Shown here: positions 7,351-15,166 of the stretch, one piece after another
Layout: every line of letters starts with the position of its first letter
Numbering within the stretch: position 1 is the stretch's first letter
From: a virus
Strand: one strand, 5' to 3'
IMG/VR virus record: IMGVR_UViG_3300045005_000056
Coordinates: 1 to 53,736 of that record
DNA: 53,736 nt
The notes under the pieces: model-generated
Database searches by the model: none
The model's input: the letters and a program-made list of their open reading frames with translations, nothing else
Told to the model about the DNA's origin: nothing
Made by a program: the position numbers and the translations under genes

Positions 7351-7644
7351 ATGGCGTTTCACACCGTGATCATGGATGCCCCGGACTCCGTCGCCATAGG
7401 CGCAGGGATCGGCGCTCGCAACCTGCGAGACAAGGCCATCATCATCAGCGGCACGTTCACCGCGACCGTCGTCGTCGAGGCGAGCTTCGACGGCACAACC
7501 TTCGTACGCGTCGGCCAAACGACAGACTTGGCGGCGATCATTCAGGTGCCATTCGCATGCCGCTCGCTGCGGATCAACACGACCGCCTACACCGCCGGCG
7601 CGATCAATGCGAACTTGGTCGCCGACAATCCCCGGACCAGCTGA
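7351..7644 (+). CDS. Small beta-rich virion-like protein
   Basis: 97 residues with no named family. The pattern is strongly beta (AIIISGTFTATVVVEASFDG, then VPFACRSLRINTTAYTAGAI), resembling small decoration or fibre-type proteins encoded around phage portals. It lies between terL and the portal gene and its stop overlaps the portal start (TGATG), so it is coupled to it. Two later genes (11175, 16636) have a similar size and beta-rich character, which may mean related roles in the capsid. Confidence 0.65.
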   Translation: MAFHTVIMDAPDSVAIGAGIGARNLRDKAIIISGTFTATVVVEASFDGTTFVRVGQTTDLAAIIQVPFACRSLRINTTAYTAGAINANLVADNPRTS

Positions 7645-10600
7645 TGGCCTCGAGCGTCATCGACCTAACCGGGCTCGACTCGGCCGCGCTGCGCAAGACG
7701 TTCTTCTCGCAGAAGCTCCCGCGCGCCGAGCAGTACCGCACGTACTTCGGTCGCATGCTCGACCAGGGTCGCATCGAGAACGCGTTGCGGCAAGCCGACC
7801 TCGGTCTGATGGTCGACCTGTGCGACCTCGAAAGCGAAGCGCTGTCACTCGACCCGCATCTCTCGGGCGTGCTGGGCAAACGCATCGGCAGCATCAAGAC
7901 GCTCGACTGGTCGATCGTGCCAGCGAGCGGGCCGGGCATCGACAAGCGACTCGCGGCTGAGATCGCGAACGAGCAGACCAACGCCTATAAGGCGATTCCG
8001 AATTTCATGGAGCGGCTCTACGACCTGGAGTGGGCCATCTACGACGGGCGCGCCGCGCAAGAGATTCACTGGGCGGTCTTCGCCGGTCGCGTCCGGTGGC
8101 GCCCCGTCGCGCTGTCGTGGCTTCATCCGCGCCGGCTGTCCTTCGGCAGCGAGCGCGAGCTGCGCGTCATCGACACCTTCAAGCGAATCGGCAACTTTCA
8201 AGACCTGGGATTCCCGATCCGCGACTACCCCGGAAAGTTCCTATGGTGGCAGCCGCGCATGTGGCGCGAGTATCCCGAGCGCGAAGGCATCGCGCCGCGC
8301 ACGCTCTACTGGACGTTCTTCAAACGCTTCGACTGGCGCATGCGGATGGCGCTGACGGAAATCTTTGGCTTGCCGTGGCGCATCGTCGAAACCGACAAAG
8401 ACGCGCCGATTAACAGCGAGCAACTCGACGCCGCGGAGATCGCGGCCGAGAAGCTCGGACAGGAATCGACGGCGGCGTTCGGCCCCGGGCAGAGCGTGAA
8501 GATCGTCACGGGCGGAGAGCACGGCGGCGACCTGATGAAGATGACGTCGGACGACGTCGACCTGCAGATGTCGAAGCTCGTGCTCGGCCAGACCGGCACG
8601 ACCGACGCGACCGGCAATCGCGCCGAGTCGATCGTGATGAAGAGCGAGCAAGACATCCTCTTGCAAAGCGACGCCGCTGGCATCAGCTGTCGAATACATC
8701 ACCAGCTCGACATACCGTTCGTCGCGCTGAACTGGGGCGAAAGCGCGCTCGACCACGCTGGGACATTCACGCTGAATGCGCAGCCGCAGCGCGACCGCAA
8801 GACCGAGTTGGAGCGCGTCGAGAAGGTGTTGAGCTTCGGCGTGCCCGTGCCGCTCGTCGAGGTGCGCGAGATAGCCGGCTTCCGCGCGCCCGAGCCGGAC
8901 GAACCCTATCTCGTCAGCAAGCCCGGCGGAACGGATGCGCTCGGCAACCCATTGCCGCAGAGCGTGTCGATCGTCGATCCGGAGGCTGGCGAGCTCGAAG
9001 CGGAAGGACTCGACGGTCAAGCCGACCGCGCCGCCGAAGAGTTAGCCGCGCTCGCACGCATGCCGCTCGTGCTCGAACACTACGGCCGAGCGCGCGCAGC
9101 ACACGACAAGATCATCGAGGCGTCCGGCATCACGCTGCCGTTCGGCAAGTGGGAGGACTTCGACTCATGCGTCGCCGATCATGTGAGCCGCGGTCATAGC
9201 GAAGACTCCGCGCGCCGAATTTGCGGCGCTATCCAAGAGAAGGTCGAAGGCATCGTGCGCCGCGCCGAAGAGCTGTCGCGCACCGAGCGCGCATTGCCAA
9301 TGACGCTCGCGGCAGCGCCGCCAATGCGCGCGCCCGGCAGCATCCACGGTGCGCCATCAGCGATCTTGGAGCGCGAGCTCGGCGCAGCCGAAGAAGCGAT
9401 ACGCAAGCTCGCCGACCGATTCGTCGACGCCGTGCCTACCGGCGAATCGAGCGCACCACGCATCCGCCGCGCAATCGATCGCGCGTTCGACAAGCTGCCG
9501 CTCGACGAGCTGGTCGACTCGCTCGAACGAACGGTCATGCGATCAGCGATGCTCGGCGCGCTCGATAGCGAATGGGAGGCGCGCGCAGACGACGAAGACG
9601 AGAAGGACAAGGCGATCGCGCCCGCGACATACTCGCGCGTCGAGCGCCGCTTCACACTCGCCGTTGATCCGCTGATCGACAGCTTCGTCACGAAGCCGTT
9701 CTCGGCTGCGGTCGACACTTTCATCGAGAAGAAGATCGTGACCCCGGACGTGTTCGAGCGCCTGTCGGCAGCGGCACGTCGGCGAGCGTTTACCGTCGCC
9801 GGCATGACGTCGCAGTCGATGCTCGAACAGGTCCACTTCGAGCTGGCGAAGTCGATCGGCACCGGCGGCGACCTACGCGACTTCCGCGCGACGCTGAGCG
9901 AGCGCTTGCGCGACAGCGGGTGGCTGCGGCCCGGCCCGCGTGAGGAAGCGCCGACACGCACCGGCTCGCCGTGGCATGTCGAGACGATCTTCCGAAACGC
10001 GACAGCCGGCTCCTACGCAAGCGGTCGTGATGCGCACATGCGACAGCCGGCAGTGATCGCGAAGCGGCCTTACTGGCAAGTGCTCACCGTGTCGGACGAT
10101 CGCCGACGACCCACGCACGGGCGAGCGCACGGCAAGGTGTTGCGGCACGACGATCCGTTCTGGACGCGGGCGCCGCTTCCGTGGGGTCACAACTGCTTCC
10201 TGCCAACCGAACGAATCGAAGGCAGGATCATCGGCGCGTCACGCGCGCTCTACTCGGGGAAGGCCATCGAGATAACGACGCGCAAAGGTCGTCGACTTTC
10301 CGTCACGGCCAAGCACCCCGTATTGACCGCGCAAGGGTTCGCCATTGCGCAATCGCTCCGCGAAGGCATGCAGCTCGTCTGCGATGCCTTCGAGTCCAGG
10401 GGTTCGTCGCTGCGGCTTGGTGCGCAGCACAACGAATACCAACAGCCAACCGTCGCGCAAGATGTATTCGGTGCGTTCGTGAAGTCGGAGCCAATTGCGT
10501 CGACCCAACCCGGTAGCGACGACTTCCACGGCGAGGCGGAGTGCTTTCACGGACACGTCGAGATTGTAGGGTCCTACCGGCAGCTGTTGTTGAACGACGT

Positions 10601-11141
10601 GGCCGCGCGCGCGCAGCAAGCAGGCGACCTCATCCTCGAAGACGCCACGTTTGGTCATCCGCTCGTAGTTGGTGCGAGCAGCACGAAGCCGCTCGTCGAG
10701 CGACTTCACGCGGCCTCGAGCGGCAACCCAAGCGGCTCCGCACTGGCGCTCGACGCGACCACGATCAAGGCGCAGCGCGGACCACTTCACGTGCTCCGCC
10801 TCGGAGCGGCCGCGCAGATGAACGCCGTGTGCGCGGAGACGATCGGTCATGGTTGGTCGCGAGACGTCGAGTTCATCCGCGAGCTGTTTGATCGAGATGC
10901 CGGCCTCGTATCGCTGGACGAGATCGTCGATGTTCGGGAGTTCGATTTTCTTGGGCATGTGTTCGACTTTGAGTCGGAAACCGGCCTCATTGTCGCATCC
11001 GGCATCGTGACGAGCAACTGTCGGTGCAGAAAAGTTAGCCGTTCCGACCGAGACGTCGAGCGGCTCGGCCTCACCATCAGTGATGGCTCAAGCTTGACGG
11101 GCCTACCTGATCCGGGATGGGATGGCGGCGCGCTCGGTTGA
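7644..11141 (+). CDS. Portal-MuF fusion precursor interrupted by an intein
   Basis: 1165 residues, about 890 after intein removal. Residues about 1-480 are a Mu gp29/DUF935-type portal (LSGVLGKRIGSIKTLDW, later GTTDATGNRAE). Residues about 485-560 hold a linker with a small module (FDSCVADHVSRGHSEDSARR). Residues about 600-850 plus the end are the MuF/SPP1 gp7 head morphogenesis domain (IFRNATAGSYASGRDAHM, then DDRRRPTHGRAHGKVL). The intein (851-1125) splits the conserved closing motif into WGHN and CRCRKV. The start at 7644 overlaps the upstream stop. In Mu the portal and F proteins are separate genes; fusion is less usual. The portal ring is the DNA channel and MuF is injected or lines the vertex. 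Confidence 0.9.
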   Translation: MASSVIDLTGLDSAALRKTFFSQKLPRAEQYRTYFGRMLDQGRIENALRQADLGLMVDLCDLESEALSLDPHLSGVLGKRIGSIKTLDWSIVPASGPGIDKRLAAEIANEQTNAYKAIPNFMERLYDLEWAIYDGRAAQEIHWAVFAGRVRWRPVALSWLHPRRLSFGSERELRVIDTFKRIGNFQDLGFPIRDYPGKFLWWQPRMWREYPEREGIAPRTLYWTFFKRFDWRMRMALTEIFGLPWRIVETDKDAPINSEQLDAAEIAAEKLGQESTAAFGPGQSVKIVTGGEHGGDLMKMTSDDVDLQMSKLVLGQTGTTDATGNRAESIVMKSEQDILLQSDAAGISCRIHHQLDIPFVALNWGESALDHAGTFTLNAQPQRDRKTELERVEKVLSFGVPVPLVEVREIAGFRAPEPDEPYLVSKPGGTDALGNPLPQSVSIVDPEAGELEAEGLDGQADRAAEELAALARMPLVLEHYGRARAAHDKIIEASGITLPFGKWEDFDSCVADHVSRGHSEDSARRICGAIQEKVEGIVRRAEELSRTERALPMTLAAAPPMRAPGSIHGAPSAILERELGAAEEAIRKLADRFVDAVPTGESSAPRIRRAIDRAFDKLPLDELVDSLERTVMRSAMLGALDSEWEARADDEDEKDKAIAPATYSRVERRFTLAVDPLIDSFVTKPFSAAVDTFIEKKIVTPDVFERLSAAARRRAFTVAGMTSQSMLEQVHFELAKSIGTGGDLRDFRATLSERLRDSGWLRPGPREEAPTRTGSPWHVETIFRNATAGSYASGRDAHMRQPAVIAKRPYWQVLTVSDDRRRPTHGRAHGKVLRHDDPFWTRAPLPWGHNCFLPTERIEGRIIGASRALYSGKAIEITTRKGRRLSVTAKHPVLTAQGFAIAQSLREGMQLVCDAFESRGSSLRLGAQHNEYQQPTVAQDVFGAFVKSEPIASTQPGSDDFHGEAECFHGHVEIVGSYRQLLLNDVAARAQQAGDLILEDATFGHPLVVGASSTKPLVERLHAASSGNPSGSALALDATTIKAQRGPLHVLRLGAAAQMNAVCAETIGHGWSRDVEFIRELFDRDAGLVSLDEIVDVREFDFLGHVFDFESETGLIVASGIVTSNCRCRKVSRSDRDVERLGLTISDGSSLTGLPDPGWDGGALG
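10194..11018 (+). other. Intein (Hint domain) inside the MuF motif
   Basis: 275 residues. Cys1 (10194-10196) begins block A (CFLPTERIEG). Block B is LSVTAKHPVLT with Thr38 and His41. The middle contains an FHG-rich stretch (DDFHGEAECFHGHV). Block F is GHVFDFESETGLIVASGIV, ending Ser-Asn275 before Cys+1. The penultimate His usual in inteins is Ser here, which is tolerated in some Hint domains. Excision would restore WGHNCRCRKV, the intact MuF motif. No LAGLIDADG or HNH motif is seen on this strand; the size above a mini-intein is explained by the antisense gene. Confidence 0.88.
10239..10958 (-). CDS. Antisense HTH + Vsr-like nuclease, putative homing endonuclease inside intein
   Basis: 239 residues read opposite to the intein, wholly inside it (45 bp and 60 bp from its ends). 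Residues about 8-45 form a helix-turn-helix (SIKQLADELDVSRPTMTDRL), then RGRSEAEHVKWS. Residues about 105-180 look like a PD-(D/E)XK/Vsr-type nuclease: FEDE (E108, E110), VVQQQLPVGPYNLDV (D134), LAVEV (E145), then ILRDGWLLVFVVL. This order matches free-standing Vsr-like (EDxHD-type) homing endonucleases known next to split inteins. No Shine-Dalgarno sequence or obvious promoter precedes the ATG at 10958. A long chance shadow is the alternative, but the domain order argues against it. Confidence 0.75.
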   Translation of the reverse strand: MPKKIELPNIDDLVQRYEAGISIKQLADELDVSRPTMTDRLRAHGVHLRGRSEAEHVKWSALRLDRGRVERQCGAAWVAARGRVKSLDERLRAARTNYERMTKRGVFEDEVACLLRARGHVVQQQLPVGPYNLDVSVKALRLAVEVVATGLGRRNWLRLHERTEYILRDGWLLVFVVLRTKPQRRTPGLEGIADELHAFAERLRNGEPLRGQYGVLGRDGKSTTFARRYLDGLPRVERA

Positions 11142-11174
11142 CGAGTAACATCCGAGCGAAGGAGCACAAGCCGC

Positions 11175-11468
11175 ATGCCACTGCCATCGATCGCCCATTC
11201 GTCAACGTCGGGTCAACGCCAATCGCTTCGAGGTCTTGCCGGCGCGTTTCAGTCCGGCATTGCCACGCTCGCCGGCGGCACGATCACGGTTACCGGCGTG
11301 CGGCTCACAACTTCGAGTCGCATCATGTTCGGTCGCAACACGCCCGGCGGCATGCTCGGCGAGTTGAGCGCGCCGGCAGCTTCGCGCAATGCTGGCGCCG
11401 GCTCGTTCGTGATCAACAGCGCGAACGCCGGCGACACGAGCACGGTCGACTGGCTCATCGTGGGCTGA
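11175..11468 (+). CDS. Small beta-rich head-associated protein
   Basis: 97 residues, unknown family. It starts after GAAGGAG with 11-nt spacing. The sequence is Gly/Ser/Thr-rich with beta-like stretches (GTITVTGVRLTTSSRIMFGR, SFVINSANAGDTSTVDWL), as in decoration or accessory capsid proteins that end in a Trp-containing strand. It lies between the portal-MuF fusion and the protease-scaffold gene, so a virion role is likely by position only. A TAACAT box 23 nt upstream of its start may serve as a conventional -10. Confidence 0.65.
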   Translation: MPLPSIAHSSTSGQRQSLRGLAGAFQSGIATLAGGTITVTGVRLTTSSRIMFGRNTPGGMLGELSAPAASRNAGAGSFVINSANAGDTSTVDWLIVG

Positions 11469-11470
11469 CG

Positions 11471-12838
11471 ATGGGCACCGCCTTCTCGCAACAGACCATT
11501 CGTCTCGCCGGCATCAAGCTCGGCGTCGAAAGCGCGACCGACGCGCCGACGTGGATTCAAGTCGCCGAAGAGGGACGCTTCGACGGACACCCTGCCGGAC
11601 CTTTCGAGTTCAATGCGGATGTCTTCGACAAGCTCATCGAGAACTTCCGCAAGCATCCGGCGTACGGCGTAGGCGCAGACGGGCGCGGCAATCAACGCGT
11701 CATCGCGTTCGATTTCCACCACGCGAGCGAGAGCGAGCCGACGTCTGTCGCCGTGATGGGCGCGCCGGCCGCAGCATGGGCGCTAGAGCTGGAGAAGCGG
11801 CAAGGCGCCGACGGCAAATGGCAGTTGTGGGCGCTGACCGACTACCTCGAACCAGCGCGCACGTACATCCGCGAGGGAAAGTATCGCTGGACGTCCGTGG
11901 CCGTTTGGCCCGACGCTGTCGATCCGAAGACAGGCCAGTCAATTGGCTGGTATATGTCCAGCATCGCCTTCACGAACGACCCGTTTATTCAGGGCATGTG
12001 CCCGATCGCAGCAAACCGAACATCCGCCGCACAGCCGGCGACAAAGGAAAACGACATGGGTGCAGACGAGAAGAAGATTCACAAGCTCGTCGTGCTTCTC
12101 GCCGGCCGGTTCGGGATTCCGGCGGATGACGAAGCCGTCGAAAAACGATTGCTCGCCGAGATGGCGGGCGCTGATCAAGCGGTCGCGACGCTCAAAGCGA
12201 TCTTGGGCGCGATCGGCGTGCAAGACGCCGAAGCCGCAGTGAAGCGCGTCGCCGACATGATGCGCGCATCGAAGCAGCTCGAAGAAGCGATGCCGCAGCT
12301 CGCAGCGCTCGCCGAGATGCAGGTCGGCGAGGAAGAGAAGAAAGCCGAAGAGGAAGTGCAGGCGGCGATGCAAGCGCATCGCATGCCCGACGTCGCGAAA
12401 GCAGCGCTCCTGCACTTGCGTCGTGGCGGCGTCGCCCTCGACCACAAGCTCGCGGCGAGCAACCCCGAAGCGTTCCGCTCGGCGTGGCAAGCGCGGCAGA
12501 AGGCACGCGAGACGTTCGCGAAAGAGTATCCGACGATCGACGCGAGCAAGGTCTACTTGACGCGCTCGCTCGCGACGACACCCGATGACGGCGTCGTGTC
12601 GCCAGTGTTGCGGTCGATTCGCGGCGGCGCCGATGGCGGCGTGTCGCTGTCTCGCGAGAGCAAGCCGGGCGCAGCGAAGACCAGCGCGATCACCGAGCTC
12701 GACCAGTACGCTGGCCGAAACACCATCGAGAAAGCCATGTCGTTCATCCGCGCCGAGCGCGGCGGTGACCGCATGAGCCTCGAACAGCTGCACGAACAAG
12801 CTTGCAAGCTCGTGCGCGGCATGAAGACCGCCGGCTGA
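11471..12838 (+). CDS. Mu gpI-like head maturation protease with C-terminal scaffold
   Basis: 455 residues. The N-terminal about 190 residues match the Mu gpI protease type: WIQVAEEGRFDGHPAGPFEF, then FDFHHASE with the likely catalytic His, and KYRWTSVAVWPDAVDPKTG with a Ser in the strand. After NDPFIQG the chain becomes helical and charged, as a scaffold does (EEEKKAEEEVQAAMQA). In Mu, gpI and the shorter in-frame gpZ guide capsid assembly and are then cleaved out. The ATG at 11471 follows the previous stop closely. An internal start at 12056 would give the scaffold alone. Confidence 0.85.
   Translation: MGTAFSQQTIRLAGIKLGVESATDAPTWIQVAEEGRFDGHPAGPFEFNADVFDKLIENFRKHPAYGVGADGRGNQRVIAFDFHHASESEPTSVAVMGAPAAAWALELEKRQGADGKWQLWALTDYLEPARTYIREGKYRWTSVAVWPDAVDPKTGQSIGWYMSSIAFTNDPFIQGMCPIAANRTSAAQPATKENDMGADEKKIHKLVVLLAGRFGIPADDEAVEKRLLAEMAGADQAVATLKAILGAIGVQDAEAAVKRVADMMRASKQLEEAMPQLAALAEMQVGEEEKKAEEEVQAAMQAHRMPDVAKAALLHLRRGGVALDHKLAASNPEAFRSAWQARQKARETFAKEYPTIDASKVYLTRSLATTPDDGVVSPVLRSIRGGADGGVSLSRESKPGAAKTSAITELDQYAGRNTIEKAMSFIRAERGGDRMSLEQLHEQACKLVRGMKTAG
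12056..12838 (+). CDS. Nested in-frame scaffold protein (Z-like)
   Basis: 260 residues sharing the frame and stop of the protease gene. The ATG at 12056 is preceded by ACAAAGGAAAACGAC, a good ribosome-binding site that would have no purpose inside a coding region otherwise, and lies exactly at the protease-scaffold junction. The product starts MGADEKKIHKL and is almost entirely helical and charged. Mu gpZ and lambda Nu3 are made this way. Translation from this start is inferred, not shown. Confidence 0.6.
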   Translation: MGADEKKIHKLVVLLAGRFGIPADDEAVEKRLLAEMAGADQAVATLKAILGAIGVQDAEAAVKRVADMMRASKQLEEAMPQLAALAEMQVGEEEKKAEEEVQAAMQAHRMPDVAKAALLHLRRGGVALDHKLAASNPEAFRSAWQARQKARETFAKEYPTIDASKVYLTRSLATTPDDGVVSPVLRSIRGGADGGVSLSRESKPGAAKTSAITELDQYAGRNTIEKAMSFIRAERGGDRMSLEQLHEQACKLVRGMKTAG

Positions 12839-12879
12839 TCGGCGAACCACCGACCAAAGGACGATAAGGAGAACCGAAG

Positions 12880-13275
12880 ATGCCAGGCGAACCGATTGCA
12901 ATCAGCTCCGAGTCACCGCTTCGGAGCAAGCGAAACAGCACGGGCGCGACGCTCATCCGCGGACGAGCAGTCATGCCCGCGGCGACCGAAGACGACGTGC
13001 AGCTGCCCACCGCCTCGACGGATCTGCTGATGGGTGTCGTGAAGGATGGCGACATCCTGAATGGTGCATTCGGCACCATTCAGATCCGCGGCGTGGCGCT
13101 CTGCCGAGCCGCCGGCGCGCTCGCAACGCCGGGCATCGCCGTGATGGCCAACGCTGCCGGTCGCGTGGTAGCACACGCGAACGGGAACGCCCTGCTCGGC
13201 TTCCTGCTCAACACCGCAACCGCGCTCGACGATCTTGTCGAAGTCGAGTTGGCCGGACCAGGAAGCTTCCGCTGA
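12880..13275 (+). CDS. Capsid decoration-like protein
   Basis: 131 residues, preceded by AAGGAGAACCG. Position between the scaffold and major capsid genes and a beta-rich Gly/Ala composition (GVALCRAAGALATPGIAVMA, then VVAHANGNALLGFLLNTA, ending LVEVELAGPGSFR) fit the DUF2190-type head decoration or fibre proteins found at this location in many Mu-like and other phages. It would bind the outside of the mature capsid. The assignment rests on pattern and order; no catalytic residues are expected. Confidence 0.75.
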   Translation: MPGEPIAISSESPLRSKRNSTGATLIRGRAVMPAATEDDVQLPTASTDLLMGVVKDGDILNGAFGTIQIRGVALCRAAGALATPGIAVMANAAGRVVAHANGNALLGFLLNTATALDDLVEVELAGPGSFR

Positions 13276-13291
13276 TCGAGGAGGAATGAAA

Positions 13292-14341
13292 ATGGAACAG
13301 CTTCAAGTCAAGCTCGCAGAAAACAGCCCCCTCGGTCGGCAGGGTCAGCTCGTGACGTTGTCGCTCACGCCAACGGACGTGAACATCCCGGAGGAGTTGC
13401 CGAGCTACCTCGCCGGCTACAAGCCAAACGGCTTCCGCGCCGACGAGGTGTCGAACGTCGTGCTCGTCGACAAGGACTCCGGGTTCCGCCGCGACTTCTC
13501 GTCGAACGATGCGTTTCGGCGCGTCGACGTGAAGGGCTCGATCGACGGCGCAATCCCCGAGGTCGATCCGCAGAGCGCGACGACTCAATACACAGTCGTC
13601 GACCGCTTCATCGGATCGTTCATCAACGACATCACGCAGGGCAACGCCGTCTACGACGTGCAGCAACGCGCGATGCGGCGATGCTCATGGGCCGTGGCGC
13701 TCGATCGCGAGATCGACGTCTGGACGCTCATGACGACGCTCGGCAACTGGGCAGCGGCGAATCGCGTCACGCTGGGCGCGAGCTTCCAGTGGGGCGGGCC
13801 TTCCGGTGCCGGCGCGAACAGCGATCCGATCGCCGACCTGCACGCGCGCATCGAAGCGAGCTTGCAGGAGGTTACCGATATCTGGATGAACCAGGCTGTC
13901 GCCAACGCGTTCTTGCGACACCCGCTCGTGCGCGACCACATGCGGCAGATGAACGGCGACCAAGCAGCCGACGCTGCCGTCGGCATGGTGAAGGAGGCGA
14001 GCTCGAAGAACGTCGACTTCAAGATCATTGGTTTGCCGCCGATCCACGTGTCGGCCGCGAAGGTCCGCAATGAGGCGACTGCCGCGCATGACTACGTTCT
14101 GAACGATACGTGCGTGCTCGTCACGGTGCCGCCAGGCGGCGCGCCTCGCGACGGAGAAGAGATCGCGACGACCTACACGTTCCGCCGGCGCGGCGGCGCT
14201 GGCGTCGGCTTCGAGACGCGCGAATACCGCGTCGATAACCGCGGCCCGAAAGGCGGCACGATGGTCGTCGTGTCGATGGCCGACATCGCACAGATGGTCG
14301 CGAACAACGTCGGCGGCGCGATCTTCGACGTGCTCCAGTGA
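13292..14341 (+). CDS. Major capsid protein
   Basis: 349 residues. Location after protease-scaffold and decoration genes, length, and sequence style support an HK97-fold capsid subunit: an N-terminal extended arm, a P-domain-like helix (DPIADLHARIEASLQEV), then VSAAKVRNEA and a late beta-rich part (REYRVDNRGPKGGTMVVVS). GAGGAGG lies 7 nt upstream of ATG 13292; an ATG at 13286 is too close to it. No separate N-terminal delta domain is seen, in keeping with the separate scaffold. The last codons form half of a 10-bp inverted repeat spanning the stop. Confidence 0.85.
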   Translation: MEQLQVKLAENSPLGRQGQLVTLSLTPTDVNIPEELPSYLAGYKPNGFRADEVSNVVLVDKDSGFRRDFSSNDAFRRVDVKGSIDGAIPEVDPQSATTQYTVVDRFIGSFINDITQGNAVYDVQQRAMRRCSWAVALDREIDVWTLMTTLGNWAAANRVTLGASFQWGGPSGAGANSDPIADLHARIEASLQEVTDIWMNQAVANAFLRHPLVRDHMRQMNGDQAADAAVGMVKEASSKNVDFKIIGLPPIHVSAAKVRNEATAAHDYVLNDTCVLVTVPPGGAPRDGEEIATTYTFRRRGGAGVGFETREYRVDNRGPKGGTMVVVSMADIAQMVANNVGGAIFDVLQ

Positions 14342-14359
14342 CACGTGCGCTGGAGCACG
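14329..14359 (+). terminator. 10-bp inverted repeat over the capsid stop codon
   Basis: CGTGCTCCAG (14329-14338) pairs perfectly with CTGGAGCACG (14350-14359), with an 11-nt loop containing the TGA. There is no T-run, so it may slow polymerase, protect the capsid mRNA 3' end, or act as a partial terminator. The following 64 bp up to the next gene hold a TTGACATCTTGACG stretch but no clear -10 box. Confidence 0.4.
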
Positions 14360-14423
14360 CAGTCAGGCCGCGTCGTTAATTGGTGGCGCCGCGGCTTGAC
14401 ATCTTGACGAGAGGCGGATCGAC

Positions 14424-14684
14424 ATGGCGAAGGCAAGACGAATGAACGAGTCGGAGCGCGGCGAGGCAGAGGCGGCCGCTTCTACCGACGCCGATATGCC
14501 GGCGCGCGTAGGTGCTAGCTACGTCCACACCGGCGGCTGGCGCGTCGTGTCGCCGATCCAATACCTGTCGACGAGTACTGGCGCCGGACGACGTGCCGAG
14601 CTTGGCGAGGTCATCAGCGACATCCACGAAGACGACGCGAAGAAACTCTTCGCGCGCGGAGACGTCGAGCCTGAGCTAGCCTAG
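14424..14684 (+). CDS. Small hypothetical head-region protein
   Basis: 86 residues, unknown function. The N-terminus is highly charged (RMNESERGEAEAAA) and the rest contains short beta-like stretches (GWRVVSPIQYLSTS) and a closing helix (DIHEDDAKKLFARGDVE). GAGAGGCGG upstream serves as ribosome-binding site. It is immediately before the head-tail connector gene, a place where small head proteins often lie in Mu-like phages. Its C-terminal codons carry the -10 box of the next gene. Confidence 0.65.
   Translation: MAKARRMNESERGEAEAAASTDADMPARVGASYVHTGGWRVVSPIQYLSTSTGAGRRAELGEVISDIHEDDAKKLFARGDVEPELA
14677..14682 (+). promoter_or_regulatory. TAGCCT -10 box, leaderless promoter
   Basis: TAGCCT overlaps the last codons of the previous gene and is 7 nt (AGAGCGC) before the ATG at 14690. 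No Shine-Dalgarno sequence is present. Confidence 0.6.
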
Positions 14685-14689
14685 AGCGC

Positions 14690-15163
14690 ATGACGGCGCT
14701 CTTCACGCAGGTCGACCTCGAGCGGCGCATCGGCCCGCAAACGCTCGCGCAGTACACAGACGACAACCGCGACAAGATCGCCGATGCGTCGATCGTGACG
14801 GAGATCCTCGAAGAGGCCTCCGACATCTGCCGCGGCATCTTGCGCGGCTCGTTCAGCGATGCGCAGATCGCGACGCTTGCTGCAAACGACTTCGCCGTGC
14901 GCGGCGCGCTCTGTGATATCGGCGCCGACTTGAGCGCGCGTCGCCGGCCGGCACTGCTGAGCGCAGACGGCTCGACGCCGTACACGACGTGGCGCCGAAA
15001 CGCTGAGCAGACGCTCGAACGGATCGCCAAGCTGCAACGCCGCGCAGCCGGTGAGACGCTGGCCGGCGTCAACCGCAATATCCGCGCGCGCCCAAACCGC
15101 GATCCGTATCCGGCAATCTTCGTCGGCACGAAGGCGAACCCTCGTGGGCCAGGCGGCTTCTAG
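14690..15163 (+). CDS. Head-tail connector, Mu gp36/DUF1320-like
   Basis: 157 residues. The helical opening (FTQVDLERRIGPQTLAQYTD, then IVTEILEEASDICRGILRG) matches the DUF1320 family typified by Mu gp36, an adaptor that sits below the portal. The family usually runs about 140-160 residues, as here. The C-terminus (DPYPAIFVGTKANPRGPGGF) is Gly/Pro-rich and probably extended. The gene order with the gpG-like and gp37-like genes after it supports the call. Confidence 0.75.
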   Translation: MTALFTQVDLERRIGPQTLAQYTDDNRDKIADASIVTEILEEASDICRGILRGSFSDAQIATLAANDFAVRGALCDIGADLSARRRPALLSADGSTPYTTWRRNAEQTLERIAKLQRRAAGETLAGVNRNIRARPNRDPYPAIFVGTKANPRGPGGF

Positions 15164-15166
15164 GCC

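Noticed and set aside
9194-9961. 255-codon Ser-rich minus frame inside the portal-MuF gene
   Set aside because: No recognisable domain, unlike the antisense frame inside the intein; treated as a shadow.
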